A DNA stretch of 5,633 nt from an uncultured Collinsella sp. (GCA_902478935.1 CABSMV010000114.1:1-5633); one strand, 5' to 3'. Shown: positions 1-5,570, counted from the first letter of the stretch. Notes: generated from the letters alone by a model not told the origin. Program-made: numbers and translations.

Positions 1-18
1 GATGTGTATAAGAGACAG
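1..18 (+). other. Nextera/Tn5 mosaic-end adapter remnant (non-genomic)
   Basis: The first 18 bases, gatgtgtataagagacag, equal bases 2-19 of the 19-bp Tn5 mosaic end used in tagmentation libraries. Natural Tn5 outer and inner ends differ from this engineered hybrid, so a real insertion is unlikely. An ATG at position 2 within it opens a reading frame beginning MCIRDR, a well-known signature of adapter contamination in protein databases. Genomic sequence should be taken to begin at base 19. It also suggests that this window starts at a contig edge. Confidence 0.95.
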
Positions 19-55
19 GCGTGGCCCTATCCCTTTATTTATGCCGAGGGGCTTC

Positions 56-1351
56 CTACCGCGGCAGGCGAATCGTAAAGCGGCTGCCGACGCCCTCGAC
101 CGAGGTCACGCCGATGACGCCGCCGTGGCTATCGACGATCCACTTGGCGATGGCGAGCCCCAGGCCCGAGCCCTGCGCTCCGGCATCGCGCGCGTTGTCG
201 GCGCGGTAGAACCGCTCGAACGCGTGAGCTGCGGATTCCTGGTTCATGCCGATGCCCTCGTCCTCAACGCTTATGTCGATCGTGCCCGCGCCCGCATCCG
301 GCGCTACGCCAAACGAGATGGGCGTGCCCGCGTCCGAATACTTGGCGGCGTTTTGCACGATCACGCGCAGAGCCTGCTTCACGAGCGCGACATCGACGGA
401 CGCGTCGCAGCGCGGGTCGCTGATAAGCGCAGCGTCAAAGGCCAGCCGATACGTGTGCCCGGCATCGATCATCTGCGATTCCTCGCATACCTCGCCGACC
501 AGTGCGGCCAGGTTGGTATGCGCGCGCCGTAGGACCGTGCGCCCGGCATCGCCGCGCGCCAAAAACAGCAGCTGCTCCACGAGCTCTTGCATGTGCTCGC
601 TTTCGGCCTTAAGGGACGCGATGGATTCTGCCAGCACGTCCGGGTCGTTTTTGCCCCAGCGGTCGAGCATGTTTACGTAGCCCTGAATCACCGCGATGGG
701 CGTGCGTAGCTCGTGGCTTGCATCGTTGACAAAGCGCATCTGCTGCAGCTTTGCCTCTTGCATCTGGCGCAGCAGGCGGTTGAGCGCGACCTCGATGCTT
801 GCCAGGTCGGCGTCGCCGGTGGTGACGCTCGGCGAGTCGACGCTTGCGCGCTCGATGGCCTGCTCCAGTGTCTCCATTTTGCCGCCGGCGAGTTGCATGC
901 GGCCGAGTTCGTCCACGCGCAGGGCCAGGTCGTTGAGCGGCGCCATGGTGCGGCGCACACGGCGAGCGCCGCCGAGCATATCGAGCATGCTGATGACCTG
1001 CCAACCTACAACAACGATATAGAGGGGCCAAAGTGCGATGAGGTCCTGCGCGAGGGGGAAGGTCTTGGTGGTACGCGCAAGCTCGACGGTATAGGTGAGC
1101 GTTGTCAGGTCCCAGCCGCGCGCGGGCTTCAGCGACATGCCGCGAACGGTGGCGCCGGGGATCCATCCTGCGGTAAACGCGCTGTCGGGCAGTGTCTGGT
1201 TGTATCCATAGACGAGGATCGCCGCCGCAATCACCACCAGCAACAGATCGAGCCAGACGTAGCTCATCAGGCGGCGCCACATATAGCTCCAGTTGATGGC
1301 GCGGGCGATGGAGGTGACGCGCTTGGCCTCGGCGTTACGTGCGGCAGACAT
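56..1351 (-). CDS. Two-component sensor histidine kinase
   Basis: A 431-residue membrane sensor kinase, expected to autophosphorylate on histidine and pass phosphate to the response regulator encoded just upstream. There is a short cytoplasmic N-terminus and a first membrane helix at about residues 31-49. An extracytoplasmic loop of about 50 residues with no recognised sensor fold follows, then a second helix at about 104-125. A HAMP-like linker runs to about 200. The H-box FVNDASHELRTPI has its phospho-acceptor at His213. The catalytic domain shows the N-box (Asn334 in QNAAKYSD), the G1 box DEGIGM (364-369), the F-box FERFYRAD (378-385) and the G2 box GSGLGLAIAK (394-403), so it looks active. 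I chose ATG at 1349-1351, preceded by GGGGTGGGCT. The open frame runs further upstream, but that part only shadows the regulator gene. The start overlaps the regulator's 3' end by 17 nt, implying translational coupling. The signal it senses is unknown. Confidence 0.93.
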   Translation of the reverse strand: MSAARNAEAKRVTSIARAINWSYMWRRLMSYVWLDLLLVVIAAAILVYGYNQTLPDSAFTAGWIPGATVRGMSLKPARGWDLTTLTYTVELARTTKTFPLAQDLIALWPLYIVVVGWQVISMLDMLGGARRVRRTMAPLNDLALRVDELGRMQLAGGKMETLEQAIERASVDSPSVTTGDADLASIEVALNRLLRQMQEAKLQQMRFVNDASHELRTPIAVIQGYVNMLDRWGKNDPDVLAESIASLKAESEHMQELVEQLLFLARGDAGRTVLRRAHTNLAALVGEVCEESQMIDAGHTYRLAFDAALISDPRCDASVDVALVKQALRVIVQNAAKYSDAGTPISFGVAPDAGAGTIDISVEDEGIGMNQESAAHAFERFYRADNARDAGAQGSGLGLAIAKWIVDSHGGVIGVTSVEGVGSRFTIRLPR

Positions 1352-2105
1352 AGCCCACCCCGCGCACGGTCTGGATGATGCGGGCACCGCCGGCGTCCTC
1401 GATCTTGGCGCGCAGGTGCGCGATGTGCACGTCGACGTTGTTGGTGTCGCCCACGTATTCGTAGCCCAGCGCCTCGTGCGCAATGCGCTCGCGCGTGAGC
1501 ACGGTGCCGGCATGTGCCATAAGCAGGGCGAGGACGTCGAACTCGCGGGCGGTCAGCACGATGGGCGAGCCGCCGACCGTGACTTCGCGGCGGTCGGGAT
1601 CGAGCGCGACCGAACCCACGGTGAGCGCGGCGGGGGAGGGCGCGGCTGAGGTCTTGGCCGAGTCTCCAGCCGGGGGTATCGCAGCGGCACCCGTAGCGCC
1701 CTCCCCGGCCCCAACGCCGCCAACGCCCGAAGCCGCCCGCACGGCCTCCGAGCGCTTCAGCGCAACGCGGATCCGTGCGAACAACTCCTCAATCGCAAAC
1801 GGCTTGGTCAGGTAATCGTCGGCGCCGGCATCGAGCCCGGCCACCTTGTCCATCACGGCATCTCGCGCGGTGACCATAATCACCGGCACATCCTTGTGCT
1901 TGCGGACACGCCGCAGGACCTCCATGCCGTTGAGCTGTGGCAACAGCACATCGAGCAGAATCAGATCGTAGTCGCGCTCCAGCGCCAGGTCCACGGCGGT
2001 GCGGCCGTCGGCGGCGTGCTCCACCTGGTAGCCCTCGTGCTCCAGCTCGAGCGTCACAAAGCGGGCGATTTTCTCCTCGTCCTCTACGATCAGGATTCGT
2101 GCCAT
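1335..2105 (-). CDS. OmpR/PhoB-family response regulator
   Basis: A 256-residue DNA-binding response regulator, predicted to be phosphorylated by the kinase encoded immediately downstream and to control promoters not identifiable here. The receiver domain (about 1-120) keeps the acidic pocket Glu8/Asp9, the phospho-acceptor Asp52 (LILLDVLLP), the switch Thr79 and Lys101 in the LTKPF motif. The C-terminal winged-helix domain (about 162-255) shows LTAREFDVLALLM and ends in the family's typical TVRGVGYVCR. Between them lies a Gly/Ala/Pro/Ser-rich linker of about 38 residues (123-160), longer than usual. This makes the protein some 20-30 residues longer than typical OmpR-family members. The start ATG at 2103-2105 is preceded by ATAGGGGCACGT, with AGGGG as a fair ribosome binding site. 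It lies 17 nt after the stop of the DUF4342-type gene and overlaps the kinase gene by 17 nt. Confidence 0.95.
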   Translation of the reverse strand: MARILIVEDEEKIARFVTLELEHEGYQVEHAADGRTAVDLALERDYDLILLDVLLPQLNGMEVLRRVRKHKDVPVIMVTARDAVMDKVAGLDAGADDYLTKPFAIEELFARIRVALKRSEAVRAASGVGGVGAGEGATGAAAIPPAGDSAKTSAAPSPAALTVGSVALDPDRREVTVGGSPIVLTAREFDVLALLMAHAGTVLTRERIAHEALGYEYVGDTNNVDVHIAHLRAKIEDAGGARIIQTVRGVGYVCRT

Positions 2106-2123
2106 ACGTGCCCCTATCTGCGA

Positions 2124-2666
2124 TTACTTGTCATCGTTCAGATTTTGCTTGATGCCATCCGCGGCATCGGCGGCGTGATCCATCAGGTTGTTGATGCTGC
2201 CGGGCACGTCGCCGTCGCTGTCGATGCGGTAGCGCATGCCAAAGAATAGGCCAAGCAGCATCAGCCATATCGTGGCGCCCCAGGCAAACAGGGCGATGAT
2301 GGGGATCAGGATAGGAATGTTGAGGATGATCGCATCGCGGCGCGTGGCGATAAACTTTGTGTCCAGGCTCAGGCGGAAGAGCTTTTTGAGGTACTCCCAC
2401 ACGCTGTCCATCTTCTTGGAGAAGTCGGTCTTTTCACTCGACTTTTCGTAGGCGGCCTGCGCGGCGACCATCTCGGCCGAGGGCTCGTCGACCGGCGTGG
2501 ATTCGGTGGCGGCGTGCGCTGACGTGGTCTGGGTCTTGCCCTGCGACTCGAGCCAAATGATGGCGTCCAAAACGTTGCCGTCGGCGGCGTCGAGCGCGGC
2601 CTTGGCATCGGTGTAGCTCACGTTGCACTTGGTGCGGATGGTTTCAACTTTTTCGAGGTCGTCCAT
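2124..2666 (-). CDS. DUF4342-type membrane protein with N-terminal UBA-like domain
   Basis: A 180-residue protein of unknown function. Residues 1-42 (VETIRTKCNVSYTDAKAAL, then GNVLDAIIWLE) match the three-helix UBA/EF-Ts N-terminal fold found at the front of DUF4342 proteins. A Thr/Ser/Glu-rich flexible linker spans about 43-80. A basic amphipathic stretch (84-110) leads into a hydrophobic region at 111-145 with two short predicted membrane segments (ILNIPILIPIIALFAWG and IWLMLLGLFFGM). An acidic, soluble tail closes the protein. It is probably anchored to the inner face of the membrane. The start ATG at 2664-2666 has a good ribosome binding site (AAAGGACAGGTC). It is the first gene of an apparent operon with the two-component pair, which suggests an accessory or target role in that signalling system, but nothing in the sequence proves this. 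Assignment to DUF4342 is by remembered pattern. Confidence 0.85.
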   Translation of the reverse strand: MDDLEKVETIRTKCNVSYTDAKAALDAADGNVLDAIIWLESQGKTQTTSAHAATESTPVDEPSAEMVAAQAAYEKSSEKTDFSKKMDSVWEYLKKLFRLSLDTKFIATRRDAIILNIPILIPIIALFAWGATIWLMLLGLFFGMRYRIDSDGDVPGSINNLMDHAADAADGIKQNLNDDK

Positions 2667-2760
2667 GACCTGTCCTTTCGTTCGATGGGCGCGAGCGTTG
2701 CGTTCGGCGGCCTGCGTTGCGCGGCGCCGCCCCGCCCCTTGTTCGAACTCTATAGTGCAG

Positions 2761-2788
2761 GTTATAGATTAAGCGATTCTTGAGCCAA
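2761..2788 (-). promoter_or_regulatory. Candidate promoter of the DUF4342-regulator-kinase operon
   Basis: Read on the minus strand, TTGGCT (2783-2788) and TATAAC (2761-2766) are separated by 16 nt, a fair sigma-70/SigA-like pair. They lie about 95 nt upstream of the DUF4342-type start in an AT-rich patch that stands out from the GC-rich surroundings. The -10 is part of an inverted repeat, CTATA (2750-2754) and TATAG (2763-2767), with an 8-nt spacer, so a repressor or autoregulator could bind there. An 8-bp palindrome, GTTCGAAC, sits just downstream at 2741-2748. Prediction by eye only. Confidence 0.4.
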
Positions 2789-2984
2789 GATTAATGTTGG
2801 ATGAGTTTTTGGGTAGCGGTGGGAAAAGTATTAGACCTCGATAGCGGGGGATGTGGTGCCGGTGCAAAACGGCGTCAAAGGTTGGTCGAGCAGGCGGTTT
2901 CTCCATTGATGTCCGCACAGCATGTGACACTTACCCTGCCGCCCCGCTCTGTCGCGGCGGCATGAAGCTGAACAACGACCCTCT

Positions 2985-2990
2985 AAGGAG
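2985..2990 (+). promoter_or_regulatory. Strong ribosome binding site of the small membrane gene
   Basis: AAGGAG lies 10 nt before ATG 3001 and 7 nt before an in-frame TTG at 2998. This is the best Shine-Dalgarno match in the window. It argues against the in-frame ATG at 2962, which has only weak upstream purines. The closer spacing leaves TTG 2998 as an alternative start that would add one residue. Confidence 0.75.
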
Positions 2991-3000
2991 TTCGATATTG

Positions 3001-3240
3001 ATGAGTGACAACACCAAGCATCTCGCAAAGAAGTGCGTCAAGGACGCGGGGCCGTGCTTCGCGTTGTGCCTTGTCGGCACAGCGGTTGCGCTGCTGGCTG
3101 TTCTGGGGCCATTCGACGTGCTCAGAAGTGCCGTCTCTCTGCACGTTTGCATGGCCCTTGCCGCCGCCATGATGACCGGCGGCGTGCTCGATCTGGTTTG
3201 TTGGGTGCTTGACCCGTTTGGATGGAAGAACGAAGGGTAA
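3001..3240 (+). CDS. Small two-helix membrane protein, unknown function
   Basis: A 79-residue hypothetical protein that I do not recognise. A short basic N-terminus (MSDNTKHLAKKCVKDAG) precedes a hydrophobic helix at about 18-38 (FALCLVGTAVALLAVLG). A turn with PFDVLRS follows, then a second hydrophobic helix at about 47-70, and a short tail DPFGWKNEG. Both ends would face the cytoplasm if the basic start stays inside. Five cysteines (12, 19, 23, 50 and 67) is high for so small a protein; three lie in or beside the helices. There is no cleavable signal peptide or lipobox. The strong ribosome binding site and termination at a clean TAA support real expression. The metallophosphoesterase gene follows 85 nt later on the same strand and may share its transcript. 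Confidence 0.7.
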   Translation: MSDNTKHLAKKCVKDAGPCFALCLVGTAVALLAVLGPFDVLRSAVSLHVCMALAAAMMTGGVLDLVCWVLDPFGWKNEG

Positions 3241-3261
3241 GCCCTAAGGGATGGAAGGGCT
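3240..3261 (+). other. Hairpin after the small membrane gene
   Basis: Arms AGCCCT (3240-3245) and AGGGCT (3256-3261) are perfectly complementary with a 10-nt loop, starting on the last base of the stop codon. There is no T-run after it, so it is not a classical intrinsic terminator. It may attenuate or process the transcript between the small gene and the phosphoesterase gene, or be chance. Confidence 0.3.
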
Positions 3262-3325
3262 GGAACGGTTGGCTTAGTGATCGTGCAGAATGTGGGCTAG
3301 CGACTTACAGGGAAGTGGTAATCCG

Positions 3326-4051
3326 ATGACGGTCTATGTAACAGGCGATATTCACGGCGGTGCCGACATGCAAAAGCTTCGCGACTGGGAGCTCGGGGAT
3401 AGTCTGACGAGCGACGACTATCTCATCATCGCCGGCGACTTTGGCTTTCCGTGGGATTTCTCTGCCGAGGAGTGCGCCGATATCGCCTGGCTGGAGTCGC
3501 GCCCCTATACCGTGCTGTTCGTCGACGGCAACCACGAGCGCTTCGACCATTGGGCGGAGCGTCCCATGGAGCTGTGGCACGGTGGGCTGACGCAGCGCCT
3601 GTCGGATACCTCGCCCATACGGCGCCTGACGCGCGGCGAGGTTTTTGAGCTCGACGGCTCAACGGTCTTTACCATGGGCGGCGCCACGAGCGTGGACAAG
3701 GAATACCGCATTCCGTATTCCAGCTGGTGGCCGCAGGAGCTGCCGGACGAGCGCAACTTTGAGGAGGCGCGGGCAAAGCTCGACAGCGTGGGCTGGACGG
3801 TCGACTACGTGATCACTCACACCTGCTCTACGCGCATGCTTTCGTCCACGCTTTATCCAGCGTCCGGCTGGAATTGCCCCTCCGTTGATCGGCTTACGGC
3901 ATTTTTCGATGAGCTGGAAGACCGCTTGGACTACAAGCGCTGGTACTACGGGCATTTTCATCGGGATACCAACCCGGCCGAGCGTCACACCGTGCTCTAC
4001 GACTGCATCGTTCGCTTGGGCGACGAACTCCAGCCCTGGGATGTTGCGTAG
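3326..4051 (+). CDS. Calcineurin-like metallophosphoesterase
   Basis: A 241-residue cytoplasmic hydrolase that should bind two metal ions and cleave phosphate esters; the natural substrate cannot be told from sequence. All motifs of the superfamily are present in order: GDIHG (Asp8, His10), GDFG (Asp38), GNHE (Asn69, His70), a histidine in YVITHT (His165) and GHFH (His210, His212). The segment FTMGGATSVDKEYR and the following WWPQELP are typical of a subfamily common in Firmicutes, actinobacteria and phages. No signal peptide or extra domain is seen, and the length is normal for that group. I chose ATG 3326 because the protein then begins MTVYVTGDIHG, with GGAAGTGG 7 nt upstream; an upstream in-frame ATG at 3290 would add 12 unconvincing residues. 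It ends 15 nt from the convergent gluQRS stop. Confidence 0.92.
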   Translation: MTVYVTGDIHGGADMQKLRDWELGDSLTSDDYLIIAGDFGFPWDFSAEECADIAWLESRPYTVLFVDGNHERFDHWAERPMELWHGGLTQRLSDTSPIRRLTRGEVFELDGSTVFTMGGATSVDKEYRIPYSSWWPQELPDERNFEEARAKLDSVGWTVDYVITHTCSTRMLSSTLYPASGWNCPSVDRLTAFFDELEDRLDYKRWYYGHFHRDTNPAERHTVLYDCIVRLGDELQPWDVA

Positions 4052-4066
4052 AGGCGGGGTGGCTGG

Positions 4067-5068
4067 CTACTCGACCGTTACAGTGATGTTCTCCCGATGC
4101 GCGCGGATGACGTCCCAGCTAAAGTGCTCGACCAGCTGCTCGGCGGTACGCGGCGTGGTGTCCGGCGCGATGCCTGTTTGCCCGGCGAGCCATCCCAACA
4201 GTGCCTCGGGTGTGCCAAAGCGTGCGCGTAGTTCGCCCAGGTCCAGATCGCGGTCTCGTTTGGAAAGGCGGCGGCCGTCCGGTGACATGAGCAGCGGAAT
4301 GTGCGCGTAGTGCGGCGTGGGCAGTCCCAGCAGATGTTGCAGATAGATCTGGCGCGGCGTGGAACCAAGCAGGTCGCATCCGCGTACGATCTCGGTGACG
4401 CCCATGGCAGCGTCGTCGACCACCACGGCCAGCTGATAGGCAAACACGCCGTCGCTGCGGCGCACCAAAAAGTCACCGCACTCGGTGGCGAGTGCTTCGC
4501 ATTGGGCTCCGTACGTGCGGTCCACGAATTCGATCACGTCGCTGGCGAGGTCGTCGACGGTGGGCACGCGCAGGCGCGTGGCCGGAGCACGCAGGGCACT
4601 GCGGCGGGTGATTTCATCAGCAGAAAGACCTCTGCAGGCGCCGCGGTAGATGGGCGTGCCGTCGCTGGCGTGCGGCGCGCTCGCGGCGTGGAGTTCGGCA
4701 CGCGTGCAAAAACAGGGATAGGTGAGGCCGGCGTCTTGCAGCTGGCGCAGGGCGTCCTCGTACAGATCCAGGCGATCGTGCTGGTAGTAGGGGCCTTCGT
4801 CCCACTCGAGCCCCAGCCAGGTCAGATCGTCAATCAGTTGAGCGGCAAGTTCCGGGCGCTTGCAGCGATCGTCCAGGTCCTCGATACGCAACACGATGCT
4901 GCCGCCCTGGCTGCGGGCCGAAAGCCATGCGCACAGGCAGCTGAACACGTTGCCCAAGTGCATGCGGCCCGAGGGCGACGGGGCAAAGCGGCCCACGACG
5001 GGGGTGGGCACTGCCGTTGCTGGTGCGTCCGCGGCGGGCGTTGCTATGTTGCGTGTTTTGATATCCAT
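4067..5068 (-). CDS. gluQRS: Glutamyl-queuosine tRNA(Asp) synthetase
   Basis: A 333-residue class I aminoacyl-tRNA synthetase paralogue. In the known family it activates glutamate and attaches it to queuosine at position 34 of tRNA(Asp), not to a tRNA 3' end. The sequence shows GRFAPSPSG (26-34) leading into the HIGH-type motif HLGN (37-40), the IEDLD motif (62-66), the zinc-ligand pattern Cys119-x-Cys121 ... Tyr141-x3-Cys145, and the KMSKS-like LSKRD (268-272). It stops soon after that motif, so the anticodon-binding domain of true GluRS (about 480 residues) is missing, as expected for GluQ-RS. About 24 Ala/Pro/Thr-rich residues precede the catalytic core. I chose ATG at 5066-5068. The frame stays open to 5416 upstream, but that part crosses hairpins and shows no family sequence. 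Other Glu-tRNA ligase-like roles are possible but less likely. Confidence 0.9.
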   Translation of the reverse strand: MDIKTRNIATPAADAPATAVPTPVVGRFAPSPSGRMHLGNVFSCLCAWLSARSQGGSIVLRIEDLDDRCKRPELAAQLIDDLTWLGLEWDEGPYYQHDRLDLYEDALRQLQDAGLTYPCFCTRAELHAASAPHASDGTPIYRGACRGLSADEITRRSALRAPATRLRVPTVDDLASDVIEFVDRTYGAQCEALATECGDFLVRRSDGVFAYQLAVVVDDAAMGVTEIVRGCDLLGSTPRQIYLQHLLGLPTPHYAHIPLLMSPDGRRLSKRDRDLDLGELRARFGTPEALLGWLAGQTGIAPDTTPRTAEQLVEHFSWDVIRAHRENITVTVE

Positions 5069-5075
5069 GCGGATG

Positions 5076-5081
5076 AGTATA
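5076..5081 (-). promoter_or_regulatory. -10 box of gluQRS, probably giving a leaderless message
   Basis: On the minus strand TATACT matches the -10 consensus in five of six positions and lies only 7 nt before the gluQRS ATG. Transcription would then begin at or within a base or two of the start codon. No purine-rich Shine-Dalgarno sequence is present between them or just upstream. A -35 hexamer is not obvious at 16-18 nt spacing. Confidence 0.5.
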
Positions 5082-5130
5082 GCGCGGGGCTTGGCAGGGA
5101 AGGCGTTGCCGCGCTCACAAGTTGGCGGCG

Positions 5131-5145
5131 GTGCGCATTGCGCAC
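5131..5145. promoter_or_regulatory. Operator-like palindrome upstream of gluQRS
   Basis: GTGCGCA-T-TGCGCAC is a perfect 7-bp inverted repeat around one central base, centred about 70 nt upstream of the gluQRS start codon. The one-base centre argues against an RNA hairpin and fits a dimeric regulator site. No regulator is identifiable, and in GC-rich DNA a chance origin is possible. Confidence 0.3.
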
Positions 5146-5204
5146 GGTGGGTTTGCGGCTCAAGGTCTCGATCGCTGCGTACCGACTTAGCCTCACAAAC
5201 GACA

Positions 5205-5240
5205 GAAACCCCGGCAGCTCTTCGCAACTGCCGGGGTTTC
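5205..5240. terminator. Perfect 13-bp hairpin, bidirectional terminator-like
   Basis: Arms GAAACCCCGGCAG (5205-5217) and CTGCCGGGGTTTC (5228-5240) pair perfectly around a 10-nt loop. The GC core flanked by A3 and T3 is the shape of an intrinsic terminator usable in both directions, though the T-tracts are short (TTTC, then TTTCTG on the minus strand). No gene ends nearby on either strand, so it may terminate an unseen small RNA, insulate gluQRS, or be a remnant of a lost gene. Confidence 0.6.
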
Positions 5241-5265
5241 CGCGGAAAAGGGGGACATGATCCTC

Positions 5266-5320
5266 GAGCGAACGGCAAAGGGGCAAACCGTTTTCGCTCA
5301 ACCGTTTTATGCCCCTTGCC
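5266..5320. other. Overlapping alternative stems (possible pseudoknot or switch)
   Basis: Two pairs of complementary arms interleave. GAGCGAA (5266-5272) pairs with TTCGCTC (5293-5299). GGCAAAGGGGCA (5274-5285) pairs with TGCCCCTTGCC (5310-5320) with one bulged A. The order A-B-A'-B' allows either mutually exclusive hairpins or an H-type pseudoknot. A direct repeat AACCGTTTT occurs at 5286-5294 and 5300-5308. It matches no riboswitch class that I recognise. Confidence 0.35.
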
Positions 5321-5397
5321 CGCGGGCTCAATCAGAGCGCGTCGCAGCAACACAAAGCCACTACACCTGTGACGGAGCTGTGAAATGGTATCTATCG

Positions 5398-5416
5398 TTG
5401 GCGCAGGCCGTGCCAA
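5398..5416. repeat. Small hairpin beside the REP-like element
   Basis: TTGGCGC (5398-5404) and GTGCCAA (5410-5416) pair with one G-U wobble around a 5-nt loop. It directly abuts the first of two diverged repeat units and may belong to the same extragenic element. Confidence 0.35.
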
Positions 5417-5464
5417 AGAGTGTCCCTAACGGCTAGTCATTTAAGAACGTCCCCAATGACTAGC
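5416..5464. repeat. REP-like extragenic element: two diverged 27-nt-period units and a 10-bp inverted repeat
   Basis: Bases 5416-5436 and 5443-5463 agree at 16 of 21 positions, giving a diverged tandem pair with a 27-nt period; both contain a GTCCC core and end in CTAG. The arms GCTAGTCATT (5432-5441) and AATGACTAGC (5455-5464) form a perfect 10-bp stem over a 13-nt loop. Elements with a GGGAC core and a palindrome resemble repetitive extragenic palindromes mobilised by Y1 (TnpA_REP) transposases. No transposase gene is in the window, so that link is inference. Confidence 0.55.
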
Positions 5465-5570
5465 TGCTGGCGGCGGGCGTAACTTTCATCCCGTTTGGCG
5501 CTCCGGTCGCCTAGATATTCGTCATGTGCGCCCGTAAACGTGGGACAATGACGCTGTTGGTATCACAGAC

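Larger units (their letters stand above)
2667..2997. other. Divergent intergenic region between the signalling operon and the small membrane gene
   Basis: About 330 nt without a convincing gene. It carries the leftward candidate promoter at 2761-2788 and the ribosome binding site of the rightward small gene at 2985-2990. A GC-rich hairpin with 6-bp arms GCCGCC (2938-2943) and GGCGGC (2956-2961) lies just before that site and could sit in the leader of the small gene. I see no strong rightward -35/-10 pair; TATTAG at 2829-2834 has no well-spaced partner. Frames crossing the area have no family-like sequence and poor ribosome binding sites. Confidence 0.5.

Noticed and set aside
2..532. Plus-strand frame starting MCIRDR
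   Set aside because: Its start lies in the adapter, and the rest is antisense to the kinase catalytic domain with no family-like sequence.
1352..1513. 54-residue N-terminal extension of the histidine kinase
   Set aside because: It is only the alternative frame of the response regulator's winged-helix region; ATG 1351 has a purine-rich upstream sequence and the usual overlap spacing.
1293..1649. 118-codon plus-strand frame antisense to the kinase/regulator junction
   Set aside because: It is a shadow of the regulator and kinase genes on the opposite strand.
2962..3000. Upstream in-frame ATG for the small membrane gene
   Set aside because: Only a weak GCGGCGG precedes it, whereas AAGGAG sits correctly for 2998/3001 and would lie inside the coding region if 2962 were used.
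2831..3028. 65-codon minus-strand frame overlapping the small gene
   Set aside because: No ribosome binding site or recognisable sequence; it covers intergenic DNA and the ribosome binding site of the better supported plus-strand gene.
4301..5260. 319-codon plus-strand frame opposite gluQRS
   Set aside because: It is a long open antisense frame typical of GC-rich DNA; the opposite strand has all the synthetase motifs.
5069..5416. 116-residue N-terminal extension of GluQ-RS
   Set aside because: It runs through the -10 box, palindromes and hairpins, has no conserved sequence, and the family starts shortly before GRFAPSPSG.
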